Source: CAVXUB01 sp963764805 (lineage in GTDB: Bacteria; Actinomycetota; Acidimicrobiia; Acidimicrobiales; Bog-793). Taken from it: DNA of 64,000 nt. The DNA lies in contig CAVXUB010000002.1 of assembly GCA_963764805.1 (NCBI GenBank), forward strand, positions 744,001 to 808,000, given 5' to 3'. Shown one piece after another: positions 36,328 through 45,139 of this stretch; within the stretch, counting starts at the first letter, position 1, and each line of letters begins with the position of its first letter. The position numbers and the translations under genes were made by a program. Below the pieces are notes generated by a model. That model was given only the letters and a program-made list of their open reading frames with translations, was not told the DNA's origin and searched no databases.

Positions 36328-37809
36328 TCACCCGGCGACATCGAACAATGTGGGTGGGTCCTTTCCGCCGCGGACCTCGCCCTCGGCGGCAGACCGAGCC
36401 CGCTCCTCGCCTTGCGGACTCTCGTAGGGCTCTCCAAGCTCGTCATCAGGGTCCGCTTGCCCCGGCGGCACCCAGCGCCACCTACCGGGCCCGCCCCGTA
36501 GCTTGAATCCGCCTGATGTCGCCATGCGGTGGTGCGGCACGCAGACGTTGGCGAGATTGGCGAGCTCCGTTGGGCCGAACTGGTGGAAGTCGATGCGGTA
36601 GTGGTGCGCCTGCAATCCTCGGGTCATCTCGCATCCGGGCACCACGCAACGGGGGTCGCGCTCGTCAAGAGCGCGCCTGAGAGCGAGCGGGATGTAGCGG
36701 CCGAGATGGGTGACGGACATCACGTCGACGCCACGCTTGATGACGAGCTCGCAGACGGCGTCTCCCAAGACGGAGCGGGCCACAGAAAGAGGCACCGGCC
36801 CTACGCCGGGGATCTCACAGATCTCGCCCTCTCGAACCTCCCCGCGGAAGAACGCCTCCCAATCGACGATGAACCGCACTGTTGCCCGGGTAGAACGGTG
36901 GACGCTCCGCGAGACCGGAACGGCCCCGCCAGAGGGCGGCGCGGGCGGCGGATCGCTCCCCGGGCGGCTCGGCGGCTGCCCGGAATCCGGACGCTCCGGT
37001 GCTTGAGCGGTCGATCCGTTTGACCACTGCCCCCGCACGATCTCGATCAGCGCGTCCGCCATCAGAGCCTGGGACGGTTCGTCCCGGCCCTCCCGGCGAG
37101 CCTCACGATAGAGCCGCTCACGCACCGCCTCGACCGCCACCTTCAAGAGCGCGAACTCGTCTGGCACAAGACGCCCGTCGATCCGCCCGGCCCCATCAGC
37201 GTCCTTGTAGAAGCGAAGGTAGCGGCGGCGGCGGATGGACTCGATGCGCTCTTGCTCGGACTTCTCCGACGCCTTCTCCCGCTTGCGCTGTTCGACCTTG
37301 CGGCGGAGATCGGCCGCCGAGTCCTTCTTGGCCTCGTCGACGAGATCGTCCGCCTTGGCTGGATCCAAGTCCGCCAACTGGCCAAGCTGGCCGCCCTTGG
37401 ATTGCGAGAGGTCGCCGGATCTCAGCGCTTCATCCAGCTTGCCGGACTGCTTGGCGCCCTTACCGGCCTCCAGAGCGGAGATCGCCTGCGAGATGGTGTC
37501 CCCTGTCTCGCCGGCGAGCCAGTCCGCCGCCGTCCTGTCGCCGGTCCTCCTATGGGCACCAGCCTCGGAGCAGCGATTCGCGCAGAGAGCCTTGCCGGCG
37601 GCGGCCAGGCGCTCGACTCGGGCGAAGAAGCGCACGAGCCTCACAGCATCATCGAGCGAGAGCGAGTCCGGCTCGAGCTCCTTGAGCTCGCGCTCCAGCC
37701 CCTCTCGATCATGGCCCGCCGTCTCGACACCGCACCTCCCCGCGTGACCTCGATGGATCCGTGGTGCGCATGCGCACGAGAGCGTCCGGCGGAGCCACTC
37801 GAGGCTCAT
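36328..37809 (-). CDS. DUF222/HNH endonuclease domain protein (13E12-type)
   Basis: A member of the actinobacterial DUF222-HNH family, about 470-493 residues. The N-terminal helical DUF222 part (DDAVRLVRFFARVERLAAAG, ADDLVDEAKKDSAADLRRKVEQ) is followed by a proline-rich linker. A C-terminal HNH module follows: RDPRCVVPGCEMTRGLQAHH, NLANVCVPHHRM with Cys, His, Asn and His in order. The family is repeated many times in actinobacterial genomes and often linked to mobile DNA, but its function is not established. The far N-terminal 25 residues (CACAPRIHRGHAG) look non-conserved, so the true start may lie further in. It stands alone, 63 bases after the acidic-tail gene. Confidence 0.85.
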   Translation of the reverse strand: MSLEWLRRTLSCACAPRIHRGHAGRCGVETAGHDREGLERELKELEPDSLSLDDAVRLVRFFARVERLAAAGKALCANRCSEAGAHRRTGDRTAADWLAGETGDTISQAISALEAGKGAKQSGKLDEALRSGDLSQSKGGQLGQLADLDPAKADDLVDEAKKDSAADLRRKVEQRKREKASEKSEQERIESIRRRRYLRFYKDADGAGRIDGRLVPDEFALLKVAVEAVRERLYREARREGRDEPSQALMADALIEIVRGQWSNGSTAQAPERPDSGQPPSRPGSDPPPAPPSGGAVPVSRSVHRSTRATVRFIVDWEAFFRGEVREGEICEIPGVGPVPLSVARSVLGDAVCELVIKRGVDVMSVTHLGRYIPLALRRALDERDPRCVVPGCEMTRGLQAHHYRIDFHQFGPTELANLANVCVPHHRMATSGGFKLRGGPGRWRWVPPGQADPDDELGEPYESPQGEERARSAAEGEVRGGKDPPTLFDVAG

Positions 37810-37872
37810 CCAGTACGTGTGTTCGATGATAGCAAGTCGGTGCGCGCGACCGAGCGCTGTGGCGAAACTTTC

Positions 37873-38718
37873 TCAGCGGTTGCGTTTGAAGAGGCTGCCG
37901 AAACGACTCTTGGGAGGACCCTCATCGTCCTCGGCATCGTCGGCATCGTCGGCATCGTCGGCGTCCTCGGCGTCCGCGGCGTCCGCGGCGTCCGCGGCGT
38001 CCTCGCCGCCATAATCGTCCTCGTCGTCCTCGTCGTCCGCGAGATCGCCTTCCTCGGCGTCGCCGTCGCCTTGGTCGTCCTCTTCGCCAACTTCGTCCTC
38101 TTCGTCCTCGTCGACGTCCTCGTCGTCCGCGTCGTCCACCTCGTCGTCGTCCTCGTCGTACTCCTCATCGTCCTCGAAGTCTTCGTCGTCCTCGAAGTCC
38201 TCGTCGTCCTCAGCCACGTCGCCCATGTAGCTGCGATCGCTCAGCGCGGCGCGGATGTCCTCCTCGCTCGGGGCCGGGTCGCTACCGTCGCCGAGGTCGC
38301 TGGCGGGGATCCGCCGCAGCAGGGAGGTGATCTTCCCGGGTCGGCTGATGTCGAACGGCAAGCCCGCCTTGCGCAGCAGCCTGCGACCGGTCGGCGTCAA
38401 CCCGATCCTGTACGTGACGAATTCGATGAGGCGGGCGTCCACGAGCAACCCGAGCGCACGGCTGAATTCGAGCGGGTCGGGTGAGGTGTGCGTCAGTTGC
38501 TTGTAGGCGCCGATGATCTCGCCGAGCATCGCCAGCTCGCCCCCGTTGGCGATCTCGATGGCGAGCAGCGCATTGGTCTCGTCCCGGCTGAACTGCGACT
38601 CGATCGGCACGGACGGGACGCTATCAGCGGCCCTGGCAGCCACCCGGACGGGACCCTCGAGGGAACTGCGAGGGAACCCGGCGGAGAGTTTCGAGGTGGC
38701 AGAGGTCTGCTCGCGCAC
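37873..38718 (-). CDS. Winged-helix-like protein with a very long acidic tail
   Basis: A protein of unknown function, 281 residues from GTG 38718, or 245 from GTG 38610 where the conserved-looking part begins (VPIESQFSRDETNALLAIE). The first 110 residues resemble a winged-helix fold (LEFSRALGLLVDARLIEF, GLTPTGRRLLRKAG). About 105 residues of almost only Asp, Glu and Ala follow (DDEDFEDDEDFEDDEEYDED), ending in a basic tail (SRFGSLFKRNR). Such acidic tails mimic nucleic acid or bind basic proteins. The gene starts 10 bases after the AAA ATPase gene on the same strand, so the two are likely co-expressed. Confidence 0.7.
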   Translation of the reverse strand: MREQTSATSKLSAGFPRSSLEGPVRVAARAADSVPSVPIESQFSRDETNALLAIEIANGGELAMLGEIIGAYKQLTHTSPDPLEFSRALGLLVDARLIEFVTYRIGLTPTGRRLLRKAGLPFDISRPGKITSLLRRIPASDLGDGSDPAPSEEDIRAALSDRSYMGDVAEDDEDFEDDEDFEDDEEYDEDDDEVDDADDEDVDEDEEDEVGEEDDQGDGDAEEGDLADDEDDEDDYGGEDAADAADAADAEDADDADDADDAEDDEGPPKSRFGSLFKRNR

Positions 38719-38727
38719 CGCAGGCGA

Positions 38728-39915
38728 TCAGAGATCGGTCGCCGCATCTCCGCGGCGCCTCACATAATCGCCGAAACGAGGAACGGCGAACTCCACCACG
38801 TTGTGCGCCGGCGAATAGATGATGCCTTTCGAGATCAGGCGATCACGCTGAGTGGAGACCTGTTGGGGGGTACGCCCGAGGCGCCTCGCCACCTCACCGG
38901 AGGGGATCCGGTCGTCGCCGATCGAGGCCATCGCCACGAGGTACTCGCGTTCGGCAACCGAAGCCTTCTCGAAACGGATGCGGTACAAGCCGTCGTCGAG
39001 CCTGCGCTCGGCGGTGCCGACCGCCGCCTGAACATCGGCCAGGGTGATCACCGTGCCGGGTCGATCGGACGGGGTGCCGGCCGCTGCCCACGCCTCTTGC
39101 CCATAGAGCTGCGTGAAGTACGGGTAGCCCGCCGCCAGCCGGACGATCTCGCTGAGCGCCGTGTCTTCGTAGGTCACGTCGAACTCGGCGGCCGGATCGA
39201 CGATCGCCTCGACGGCATCCCGATCAGACAGCCAGTCGACCCGGTCGAAGAAGAGCCTCTCGGAGTAGCTGCCGGCCGCGGCCACCTGGTTCGGCAGATC
39301 CGGCAGACCGGCGGCGATGAACGCCACCGGCAATCCCTCCGCCGCACCCGCAGCATGCAAGAGCGCCGAGAGATCGTGGGGCGCCATCAACTGCAGCTCG
39401 TCGAGGAGGAACACCGCCCCCACGCCGGCGTCGGCGGCGGCCGAGCCGAGCCGGACGAACAGGTCATCGAGAGCGTCTTCGGGTAGTTGCGAGCCGGCGG
39501 GTGCCGTGAGGCCGAGCTCGAGGGTGACAACGCCCACGGCCGCCGTGAGGCTCGAGTTCCCGATCAGGTCGCGCAACCATGTCAGCGCCCGCGCCAACTT
39601 GCCGCGCCCGAGTACGGCGTGTCCCTGGACGAGGATCGAGGCGACCGAAGCGCCGATCCCGGCCGAGCGCCGCACTTCCTGGTATCCGGCCAGCCATCCC
39701 CGGTCCCGAAGCCGATCCAATGCCTCCCGGAGAAGCACGGTCTTGCCCATCCCGCGAAGCCCGTGCCAGACGATGCTCTCCGCATGAGCCCGCCCCTCGA
39801 ACTGGCCCGCCATGTAGTCGACCATCGCCAGCTGTCGGGCCCGCCCGGCGAGCAGCGGCGGCCGGGATCCCGCCCCCGGGGCGTAAGGATTGATCATCCC
39901 ATGGCGCTCTGGCAT
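38728..39915 (-). CDS. AAA ATPase with C-terminal winged helix (AAA_16/Orc1-like)
   Basis: A 395-residue STAND/Orc-like ATPase. GLRGMGKTVLL is the Walker A near residues 53-63, and VFLLDELQLM the Walker B (about 168-177). LPVAFIAAGLPDLPNQV matches the sensor 1 region. The C-terminal part (RIPSGEVARRLGRTPQQVSTQRDRLISKGIIY) is a DNA-binding-type winged helix. Such proteins occur as single genes in many bacteria with unknown roles. Two starts are near: ATG 39915 and ATG 39897 (MINPYAPG, typical of the family). Its partner is likely the acidic-tail protein just downstream. Confidence 0.8.
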   Translation of the reverse strand: MPERHGMINPYAPGAGSRPPLLAGRARQLAMVDYMAGQFEGRAHAESIVWHGLRGMGKTVLLREALDRLRDRGWLAGYQEVRRSAGIGASVASILVQGHAVLGRGKLARALTWLRDLIGNSSLTAAVGVVTLELGLTAPAGSQLPEDALDDLFVRLGSAAADAGVGAVFLLDELQLMAPHDLSALLHAAGAAEGLPVAFIAAGLPDLPNQVAAAGSYSERLFFDRVDWLSDRDAVEAIVDPAAEFDVTYEDTALSEIVRLAAGYPYFTQLYGQEAWAAAGTPSDRPGTVITLADVQAAVGTAERRLDDGLYRIRFEKASVAEREYLVAMASIGDDRIPSGEVARRLGRTPQQVSTQRDRLISKGIIYSPAHNVVEFAVPRFGDYVRRRGDAATDL

Positions 39916-39931
39916 ACTCCGAAGAGTATAG
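39914..39931 (-). promoter_or_regulatory. Inverted repeat and TATACT box at the AAA gene start
   Basis: ATACTC-CGAA-GAGTAT is a perfect 6-bp inverted repeat over the start codon at 39915. On the minus strand TATACT at 39926-39931 makes a good -10 box, with initiation close to the ATG, so the gene may be leaderless and autoregulated. No strong -35 is visible. Confidence 0.4.
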
Positions 39932-40020
39932 CAACGCTGCTACACGAAGACCCGCCAACCCGATCGCTCCGACAGCCATGCAGCCGTCGTGCGCTGCTTC
40001 CAGTCAGGGCCCCGAGACCC

Positions 40021-40995
40021 TTAGCCCTTCGTGACGCACTTCCCGGCAGTGTTCGACCAGAGACCCTGGACGTCGAACTTGTCGCTGCCGATCGTCAGGT
40101 AGGCGTCGAGGTTCACGCAGAGATCGCCGATCTCGTTGCCACCACTCAGCCAGCCGCGCGACGGCCACAGGTCCGTGACCGATTCCGCGTACTCGTGAGT
40201 CTCAGTGGACTCGTAGCCGTCGATCAGGCGGGCGGGCGAGAGCGTCGTGCAGGCGCCGGTGCCAAGGTCAGGGACATAGGGCAGGTTCGTGTAGGCGATC
40301 CGGCCGTCGACCGACGAGGTCGAGTCGTGCCAGCCGCAGAAGCCGGAGTTCGGGAAACCGTCCGGATGCGTGCCGGTGGGAGAGGCGATCACGTACTGAG
40401 TGTCGTCGTTGGAAGCTTGCGTCGTGTTCCCGAAGTGAGTCGCCGCCTTCACCGCCTCTGCGGCGATCTGGGCTGCAGTGGCCTTGCTCGGCTCTGCCGA
40501 CGCCTTGTCGAACCACACCCCCGCCAGGATCGACGAAGTCGGGTGAACGACGTGGATCCCCCTGGTGCCGCATTGCGTCGTCCCCTTGGGCAGGCCCTCG
40601 CAATACTGATCCAGGATCGTTCCCCACGTGTCGGGTGTGCCATGCAGGTCCGTGAACAACGCCTGCAGCGCGGTGGCGGCGCCAGCAGGATCCTTCGACC
40701 ATTGCGAGCCCCAGAAGACGAGGTACACCGTCGGATGTGGCGAGATCGGTCCGTTCTTCGCCGTACTGTGCAGCGAGACAAGGGTCTTCGACGGGATGTC
40801 GAGCTTGTCCGGACGAATCGGCTTCAGGCCGAACCTCTGAAAGGAGTCCGCGGCCTTCGAGGTGCTGGCCAATGCCGGCGCGGCCTTCGCCGGCGACGAA
40901 TTGGCCGAGGCGGACGTGGCGCTCGGAACCGCCAGAGCCGTTGCTGCGCCGGCGGCGAGCACCACCATCGCGACGAGACGCTTACGAGACTTCAA
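40021..40995 (-). CDS. Secreted protein with HEYAE motif (EXORDIUM-like or metallopeptidase-like)
   Basis: A 324-residue exported protein. TTG 40995 is chosen because GGGGAGGT stands six bases upstream and it opens a signal peptide (LKSRKRLVAMVVLAAGAATA). The body has HPTVYLVFWGSQWS near residue 85 and, at the C-terminal side, THEYAESVTD followed by GNEIGDLC. The pair HE-x-AE-x-x-TD and EIGDxC resembles the EXORDIUM/phosphate-induced protein family; HEYAE could also bind zinc. Cysteines (at least five) suggest disulfides. It is an isolated gene; the enzymatic role is open. Confidence 0.7.
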   Translation of the reverse strand: MKSRKRLVAMVVLAAGAATALAVPSATSASANSSPAKAAPALASTSKAADSFQRFGLKPIRPDKLDIPSKTLVSLHSTAKNGPISPHPTVYLVFWGSQWSKDPAGAATALQALFTDLHGTPDTWGTILDQYCEGLPKGTTQCGTRGIHVVHPTSSILAGVWFDKASAEPSKATAAQIAAEAVKAATHFGNTTQASNDDTQYVIASPTGTHPDGFPNSGFCGWHDSTSSVDGRIAYTNLPYVPDLGTGACTTLSPARLIDGYESTETHEYAESVTDLWPSRGWLSGGNEIGDLCVNLDAYLTIGSDKFDVQGLWSNTAGKCVTKG

Positions 40996-41137
40996 GTCTT
41001 GACCTCCCCAGCACCGGCGGCCGCATGGGCCGCAGCGAAATTCTCCTATACCGCCGACCCCAGTCGGGCGGTGCCCGAACAGTAGCGGAAAGCCCTTTCG
41101 ATCACCATCCTGAACGGCGACGGGGAGGGGCTCATCT

Positions 41138-41768
41138 TCACCATGGTGCGAGATCGACGAGAGGCGGGCCGGCACGGCGACCGGACAGCCAGGCGACAAG
41201 CTCGGCGCGGTCCTGCGCAGTTGCCAACCGTGCCGGCAGCGTGCCGAGGAGCTGCGGCAGCTCCCATTCGACGTACGGGTCCGGCCAGTCGGACGGCGCG
41301 TAGCCGAGGCCCAGATCGACGTGGTGCATCTCCACCTCCCGGAGCCTGCGAACCGGGCTGGCCGTGGTCGGCCAATGGTCGCCACCCATGAAGTCGGAAT
41401 GCGGCCATCCGGCGGACAGGCACTTGTCCCAGGCGCGCTCGATCGCCCGGTTCATCTCCTTCAAATCGGAGGCGATGGCTCGTGCCGACCGTGTGGCGCC
41501 GGCGGCGATGCCCGCGTCCCGCTCCGCAGTGCCTCCCGGGTATCTCGGGATGTCTTCACCTCGGAGGGCCCCCTCGAGGCGGCGGACGTGACCTTCGGCG
41601 TTGCGCGCCAGATGGCTGAGGACGTGCCCGAGCGTCCAGTCCGGCAAGCTGCTGGGCCGCCGGACGGCGTCGTCGTCCAGTTGGGAGACCGTCGCCTCGA
41701 TCCGCGCATGGGAGGCGTGCGCCAGCTCGATTGCCAGGGTGGGGTTGTCGTCGAGAACGCTCGCCCAT
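41138..41768 (-). CDS. MDMPI/DinB-type protein (mycothiol-dependent maleylpyruvate isomerase family)
   Basis: A four-helix DinB-fold protein of about 210 residues. PDWTLGHVLSHLARNAEGH holds a metal-ligand His, and VRRLREVEMHHVDLGLGY the two later His residues, as in mycothiol S-transferases. The frame is open up to 41899 but has no good start there. ATG 41768 lies right after the kinase-like stop (TGA-ATG), in the neighbouring frame. Removing one A of the pair 41756-41757 joins MGER to LDDNPTLAIELAHASH, so one base is likely extra. The family uses mycothiol, which fits an actinobacterium. Confidence 0.72.
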
Positions 41769-42359
41769 TCAGCGAGCCTGCCGCACGAAGGCGGTGATTC
41801 GTTCGAGGGGCGGGTCGTAACCGTCCCTGGTGTCAACGACGAGAGTTCGCAGTTCTCCCACGTCCACTTCATAGCTGGCCCAGTCGAACGTCCCGTCACT
41901 CATCTGAGCGACGACGAGCTCGTCAGGATGCGCGAAACGCCGCACGTCCCCGCTCGCAGCCCTCTGCGCGTAGCGCTTGGCGGCAACCGAGTGCGGCACC
42001 CGGCAGAAGATGAGGGAACAGTCCGCTATTGGAAGGAAGGCCGCGATCTCCTTCCCGAACCACTGTCGATGGAACGCCGCCTCGGCCACCACTGTGCATC
42101 CATGCCGGAGCAGCACGTCGATACATCCGTACAGGGCTTGGAAGGTTCGCTGGGCGATCGGACCTCCATAGATTCTTCTCACCCCTGCGGCTAGAGCGAT
42201 TCCTTCCTTGATGTGGTCCTTGAACAGCGTCGGCGCCGGGAGAGCGTCACCGAGGAGTGCGGCGAGCGTCGTCTTTCCCGCACCTGGAACACCGGCCACC
42301 AGCACAAGCTTCGGTCTGGGTTGCAAGAGCTCCTCTGCGGGGGCGGCCGGCCGCATCAT
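41769..42359 (-). CDS. P-loop kinase-like protein (AAA_33/zeta-toxin-like)
   Basis: A 196-residue P-loop protein. KLVLVAGVPGAGKTTLAALLG is the Walker A near residues 17-36. TLFKDHIKEGI replaces the usual substrate Asp region, VVAEAAFHRQWF is a Walker B-like strand, and RVPHSVAAKRYAQR is a lid with arginines. The group includes small-molecule kinases (shikimate, chloramphenicol, gluconate) and zeta toxins, and the substrate cannot be told. No antitoxin is next to it. It precedes the MDMPI/DinB gene with stop and start touching, so the two form an operon. Confidence 0.75.
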   Translation of the reverse strand: MMRPAAPAEELLQPRPKLVLVAGVPGAGKTTLAALLGDALPAPTLFKDHIKEGIALAAGVRRIYGGPIAQRTFQALYGCIDVLLRHGCTVVAEAAFHRQWFGKEIAAFLPIADCSLIFCRVPHSVAAKRYAQRAASGDVRRFAHPDELVVAQMSDGTFDWASYEVDVGELRTLVVDTRDGYDPPLERITAFVRQAR

Positions 42360-42387
42360 CCAACCATATGACCTGTCTCGGCAGCCC

Positions 42388-42431
42388 GCTCACGCACTGT
42401 AGTCACCGCGCTCACGCACTGTAGCGACTCG
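42388..42431 (+). promoter_or_regulatory. 11-bp-phased direct repeats upstream of the phosphoesterase gene (PHO-box-like)
   Basis: GCTCACGCACTGTAG occurs at 42388-42402 and again at 42410-42424, 22 bases apart, that is, four 11-base units. Actinobacterial PhoP binds direct repeats of 11-base units of the GTTCACC type. The downstream gene is a phosphoesterase, which makes phosphate control plausible but unproven. Confidence 0.4.
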
Positions 42432-42552
42432 GCTGCGTACAGGCATTCTCGTTGCACTTGGCCGATGCCGGCGTTAGACAGTGCCTCAGCGGGGCCACCG
42501 CTGGGTCGCCTCGCCTACCTGCAATCTGTCTCTCGTCGAGGGAGGAAGAACC

Positions 42553-43746
42553 TTGCGAATGCGCACGCCTAAAGCCGTATTGGCCGCCAGCGCCGCGGTC
42601 GTCGTGGGCTTCGGGGTCGGGCTGGCGGTCCCGGCACTCGCGACCGGCAACTCCGTGGTCCCTGCGGTGCACCAGGCGCCGGAGTCCTCGTTTCCCCACA
42701 TGAACCACGTCTTCGTGTTCATGATGGAGAACTCGTCCTACAACGACCTGCTGTCGGCCACCAACAGGAACACGACCTTCATCCAGCAGATGGCGAAGCA
42801 GTACGGCCTTGCCACCTACTACTACGGCGTGACCCACACCAGCTTGCCCAACTACGTGGCTGCGCTCAGCGGCAGCAACTGGGGGTCGAACACGGACGAC
42901 GAGGCCCAGGCCGATGACGGCTACTTCAACCACACGAACCTCGTCGACGAGCTGCAACAAGCCGGGGTCAGTTGGCGGGGCTACATGCAGTCGATGCCGT
43001 CGGTCGGGTACACCGGCGACTACGGCGACTGCACGAGCCCGGCGCCCGATCCGAACTGCACTTCCGACCCGACGAGCAGCGCGATGTACGTGCGCAAGCA
43101 CAATCCGTTCATGCAGTTCCCCGACATCTACAACAACCCGCAGCTCGCCGACAACGTCGTTCCGCTCAAGGAATTGGGTGATGCGCTGAAGACGGGAGAT
43201 GTCGCCGCCTTCAACTGGATCAGCCCCAACATCTGCAACGACATGCACGGAGGGGCGCCGGCGTGCCCGTACCCGAGCTCGCCGACTGACCCCCTTCAGG
43301 CGAGGCTCTACCAGGACGGCAACAACTTCCTCAAGCTCTGGGTGAACGCGATCATGAGCTCCCCTGCCTGGACGGGCAACTCGGCGATCTTCATCACCTG
43401 GGACGAGAGCGACTACAGCGACTCGTCGCCCTACGGGCCCGAGGACGACAGCGGTTGCTGCGACTCGCCGATACTCCCTGCCACTCCGGTCAATCCGACC
43501 ACCGGCAGCGGTGGCGACCTCGTCGGCGGCACGCTCTACGGCGGCGGCCACGTCCCGATGATCGTCATCTCTCGGGAGGGGGCACGCGGTACCGCCGACG
43601 CGACGCCGTCCAACCACTACTCGTTGCTGCGGACGATCGAGCTCAACTGGGGACTGCCGTTCATCGGTTTCGCCAGCGACAAGGCTCAGGTCCATTCGTT
43701 GGCTCCGTTGCTCATGCCTCCGGGCGCCACGAGCAAGACCCACTAA
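42553..43746 (+). CDS. Secreted phosphoesterase (phospholipase C/acid phosphatase family, PF04185)
   Basis: A 397-residue secreted hydrolase of the alkaline-phosphatase-like superfamily. TTG 42553 stands seven bases after GGAGG; ATG 42559 is the alternative. The signal peptide ends near VPALATG. HVFVFMMENSSYNDLL is the metal/nucleophile motif, and GVTHTSLPNYVAALSG the second conserved block. NWISPNICNDMHGG and FITWDESDYSD give further metal ligands, and GGGHVPMIVISREG and NHYSLLRTIELNWGL close the fold. Substrates could be phospholipids or phosphomonoesters. Direct repeats ahead of it suggest phosphate-responsive control. Confidence 0.88.
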   Translation: MRMRTPKAVLAASAAVVVGFGVGLAVPALATGNSVVPAVHQAPESSFPHMNHVFVFMMENSSYNDLLSATNRNTTFIQQMAKQYGLATYYYGVTHTSLPNYVAALSGSNWGSNTDDEAQADDGYFNHTNLVDELQQAGVSWRGYMQSMPSVGYTGDYGDCTSPAPDPNCTSDPTSSAMYVRKHNPFMQFPDIYNNPQLADNVVPLKELGDALKTGDVAAFNWISPNICNDMHGGAPACPYPSSPTDPLQARLYQDGNNFLKLWVNAIMSSPAWTGNSAIFITWDESDYSDSSPYGPEDDSGCCDSPILPATPVNPTTGSGGDLVGGTLYGGGHVPMIVISREGARGTADATPSNHYSLLRTIELNWGLPFIGFASDKAQVHSLAPLLMPPGATSKTH

Positions 43747-43898
43747 GCAGCCCGACAGCTGTCATCTGACGCGCCCGGCGTCCCGGTCACCCCGGGGTGC
43801 CGGGCCGTCTCGCGCCCGGCGACGGGTCGGTGGCGGCCTGGCAGCAGCGGCACGGAGGAGGCGGCGCGAAGGCGGCGGCATCGAGGAAGGCGGGGATA

Positions 43899-44924
43899 AT
43901 GTCGCCCGCGATGACCGGTTCTGATTCCGTGATCGTGTGGCTGCTCGACTCGGACCCCTCCGTCCGTTGGCAGGTGATGCGGGACCTTCTGGATGCTCCC
44001 GAACCGGAGTGGACCGCCGAGCGGGCGCGGGTGGAGACCGAGGGCTGGGGCGGGGCGCTCTTGTCGTACGAGGACGAGGACGGGCAGTGGGCTGGCGGCG
44101 CGTTCGTCCCGAGCGGTTTCGACTTCAGCGAGTGGGAGGAGGTGGGGCAGCCGTGGACGGCCACCACCTTCACCCTGTCGCAGCTGCGGGAGTACGGGAT
44201 CGATCCCTCCTCGCGACGCATCAGGCGGTCGATCGATCTGATCGGGGCCAATTCGCGCTGGGACCATGACGGTCAGCCGTATTGGGAGGGCGAGGTCGAA
44301 GAGTGCATCAACGGCCGGGTAGTTGCGCAGGGTGCCTACTTCGGCGTCGACGTGTCGCCGATCGTCGAGCGTTTGGTGGGCGAACGCCTGCCGGACGGCG
44401 GCTGGAACTGTGAGCGCCCGAACGGCTCGGTCCGCTCCTCGTTCGCCACCACAATCAACGTCCTGGAGGGCCTGCTCGAGCACGAACGGGCCACAGGGGG
44501 CACGCCCGAGTCCCTGGCGGCCCGCAAGTCAGGAGAGGAATACCTGCTCGAGCGCCACCTGTACCGTCGCCTCAGCACAGGCGAACCCGCAGACGAGCTG
44601 TTCCTGAAGTTCCTGCACCCCTACCGCTGGCGGTACGACGTGCTGCGGGCACTCGACTACTTCCGCGAGGCTGCCGTGTTTCGGCAGGTGCCACCCGATC
44701 CGAGACTCGCAGAGGCGGTCGACCATGTGCGCTCGAAGCGACTCGAGGACGGCACCTGGCTCCTCGATTGGTGCCTGCCGGGACGCGTCTGGTTCGACAT
44801 GGGCGAGCGGGAGGGAGAACCCTCCCGTTGGGTGACGCTTCGCGCCCTGCGAGTACTCCGCTGGTGGGACAGCTGGCAAGATGGCTCTCGATCGCCTGCT
44901 TCGCACCTCTGGGAGGGAACGTGA
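43899..44924 (+). CDS. Prenyltransferase/squalene-cyclase-like alpha-toroid protein
   Basis: A 341-residue protein of the terpenoid cyclase/prenyltransferase alpha/alpha-toroid fold. ATG 43899 follows AGGAAGG by eight bases; longer frames upstream are not supported. Repeats around GERLPDGGWNCERPNG, SSFATTINVLEGLLEHE and DGTWLLDWCLPGRVWFDM are the QW-like inner helices and turns. The DxDD protonation motif of true squalene-hopene cyclases is not visible, so catalysis is uncertain. Many actinobacteria carry such single genes with no known function. A small gene overlaps its stop by four bases. Confidence 0.7.
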   Translation: MSPAMTGSDSVIVWLLDSDPSVRWQVMRDLLDAPEPEWTAERARVETEGWGGALLSYEDEDGQWAGGAFVPSGFDFSEWEEVGQPWTATTFTLSQLREYGIDPSSRRIRRSIDLIGANSRWDHDGQPYWEGEVEECINGRVVAQGAYFGVDVSPIVERLVGERLPDGGWNCERPNGSVRSSFATTINVLEGLLEHERATGGTPESLAARKSGEEYLLERHLYRRLSTGEPADELFLKFLHPYRWRYDVLRALDYFREAAVFRQVPPDPRLAEAVDHVRSKRLEDGTWLLDWCLPGRVWFDMGEREGEPSRWVTLRALRVLRWWDSWQDGSRSPASHLWEGT

Positions 44925-45113
44925 CAGAGCCGCGAGAGGAACCGACCAAGCCCGCACCGCGCAAAGGTTTCGTCGAGATTCCCACGGAGTGGGATCAGAT
45001 GAGCCGAGGCCGAACAGGACGAAGCCCTCGAGCGCATGGTGGATGCGATCTACGACTCCCTCGGCATCAACCCCGAGTCGGGGACGCCGGATCGTCAGCC
45101 TCCGCCGGACTGA
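44921..45113 (+). CDS. Small acidic protein coupled to the toroid gene (one frameshift)
   Basis: GTG 44921 overlaps the previous stop (GTGA) and has GGGAGGG upstream. The first frame reads TEPREEPTKPAPRKGFVEIP and TEWDQM. Removing one base at about 45003 continues as AEAEQDEALERMVDAIYDSLGINPESG, to TGA 45111-45113, a 62-residue protein. The continuity of composition across the joint and the operon overlap argue for a real small gene. Function unknown. Confidence 0.5.
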
Positions 45114-45139
45114 AGCCCACCTTTGGCGGATTGATCCCG

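Noticed and set aside
37921..38220. Hydrophobic Val/Leu/Ile plus-strand frame over the acidic gene
   Set aside because: It is the complement of Asp/Glu codons, so the apparent membrane protein is an artefact.
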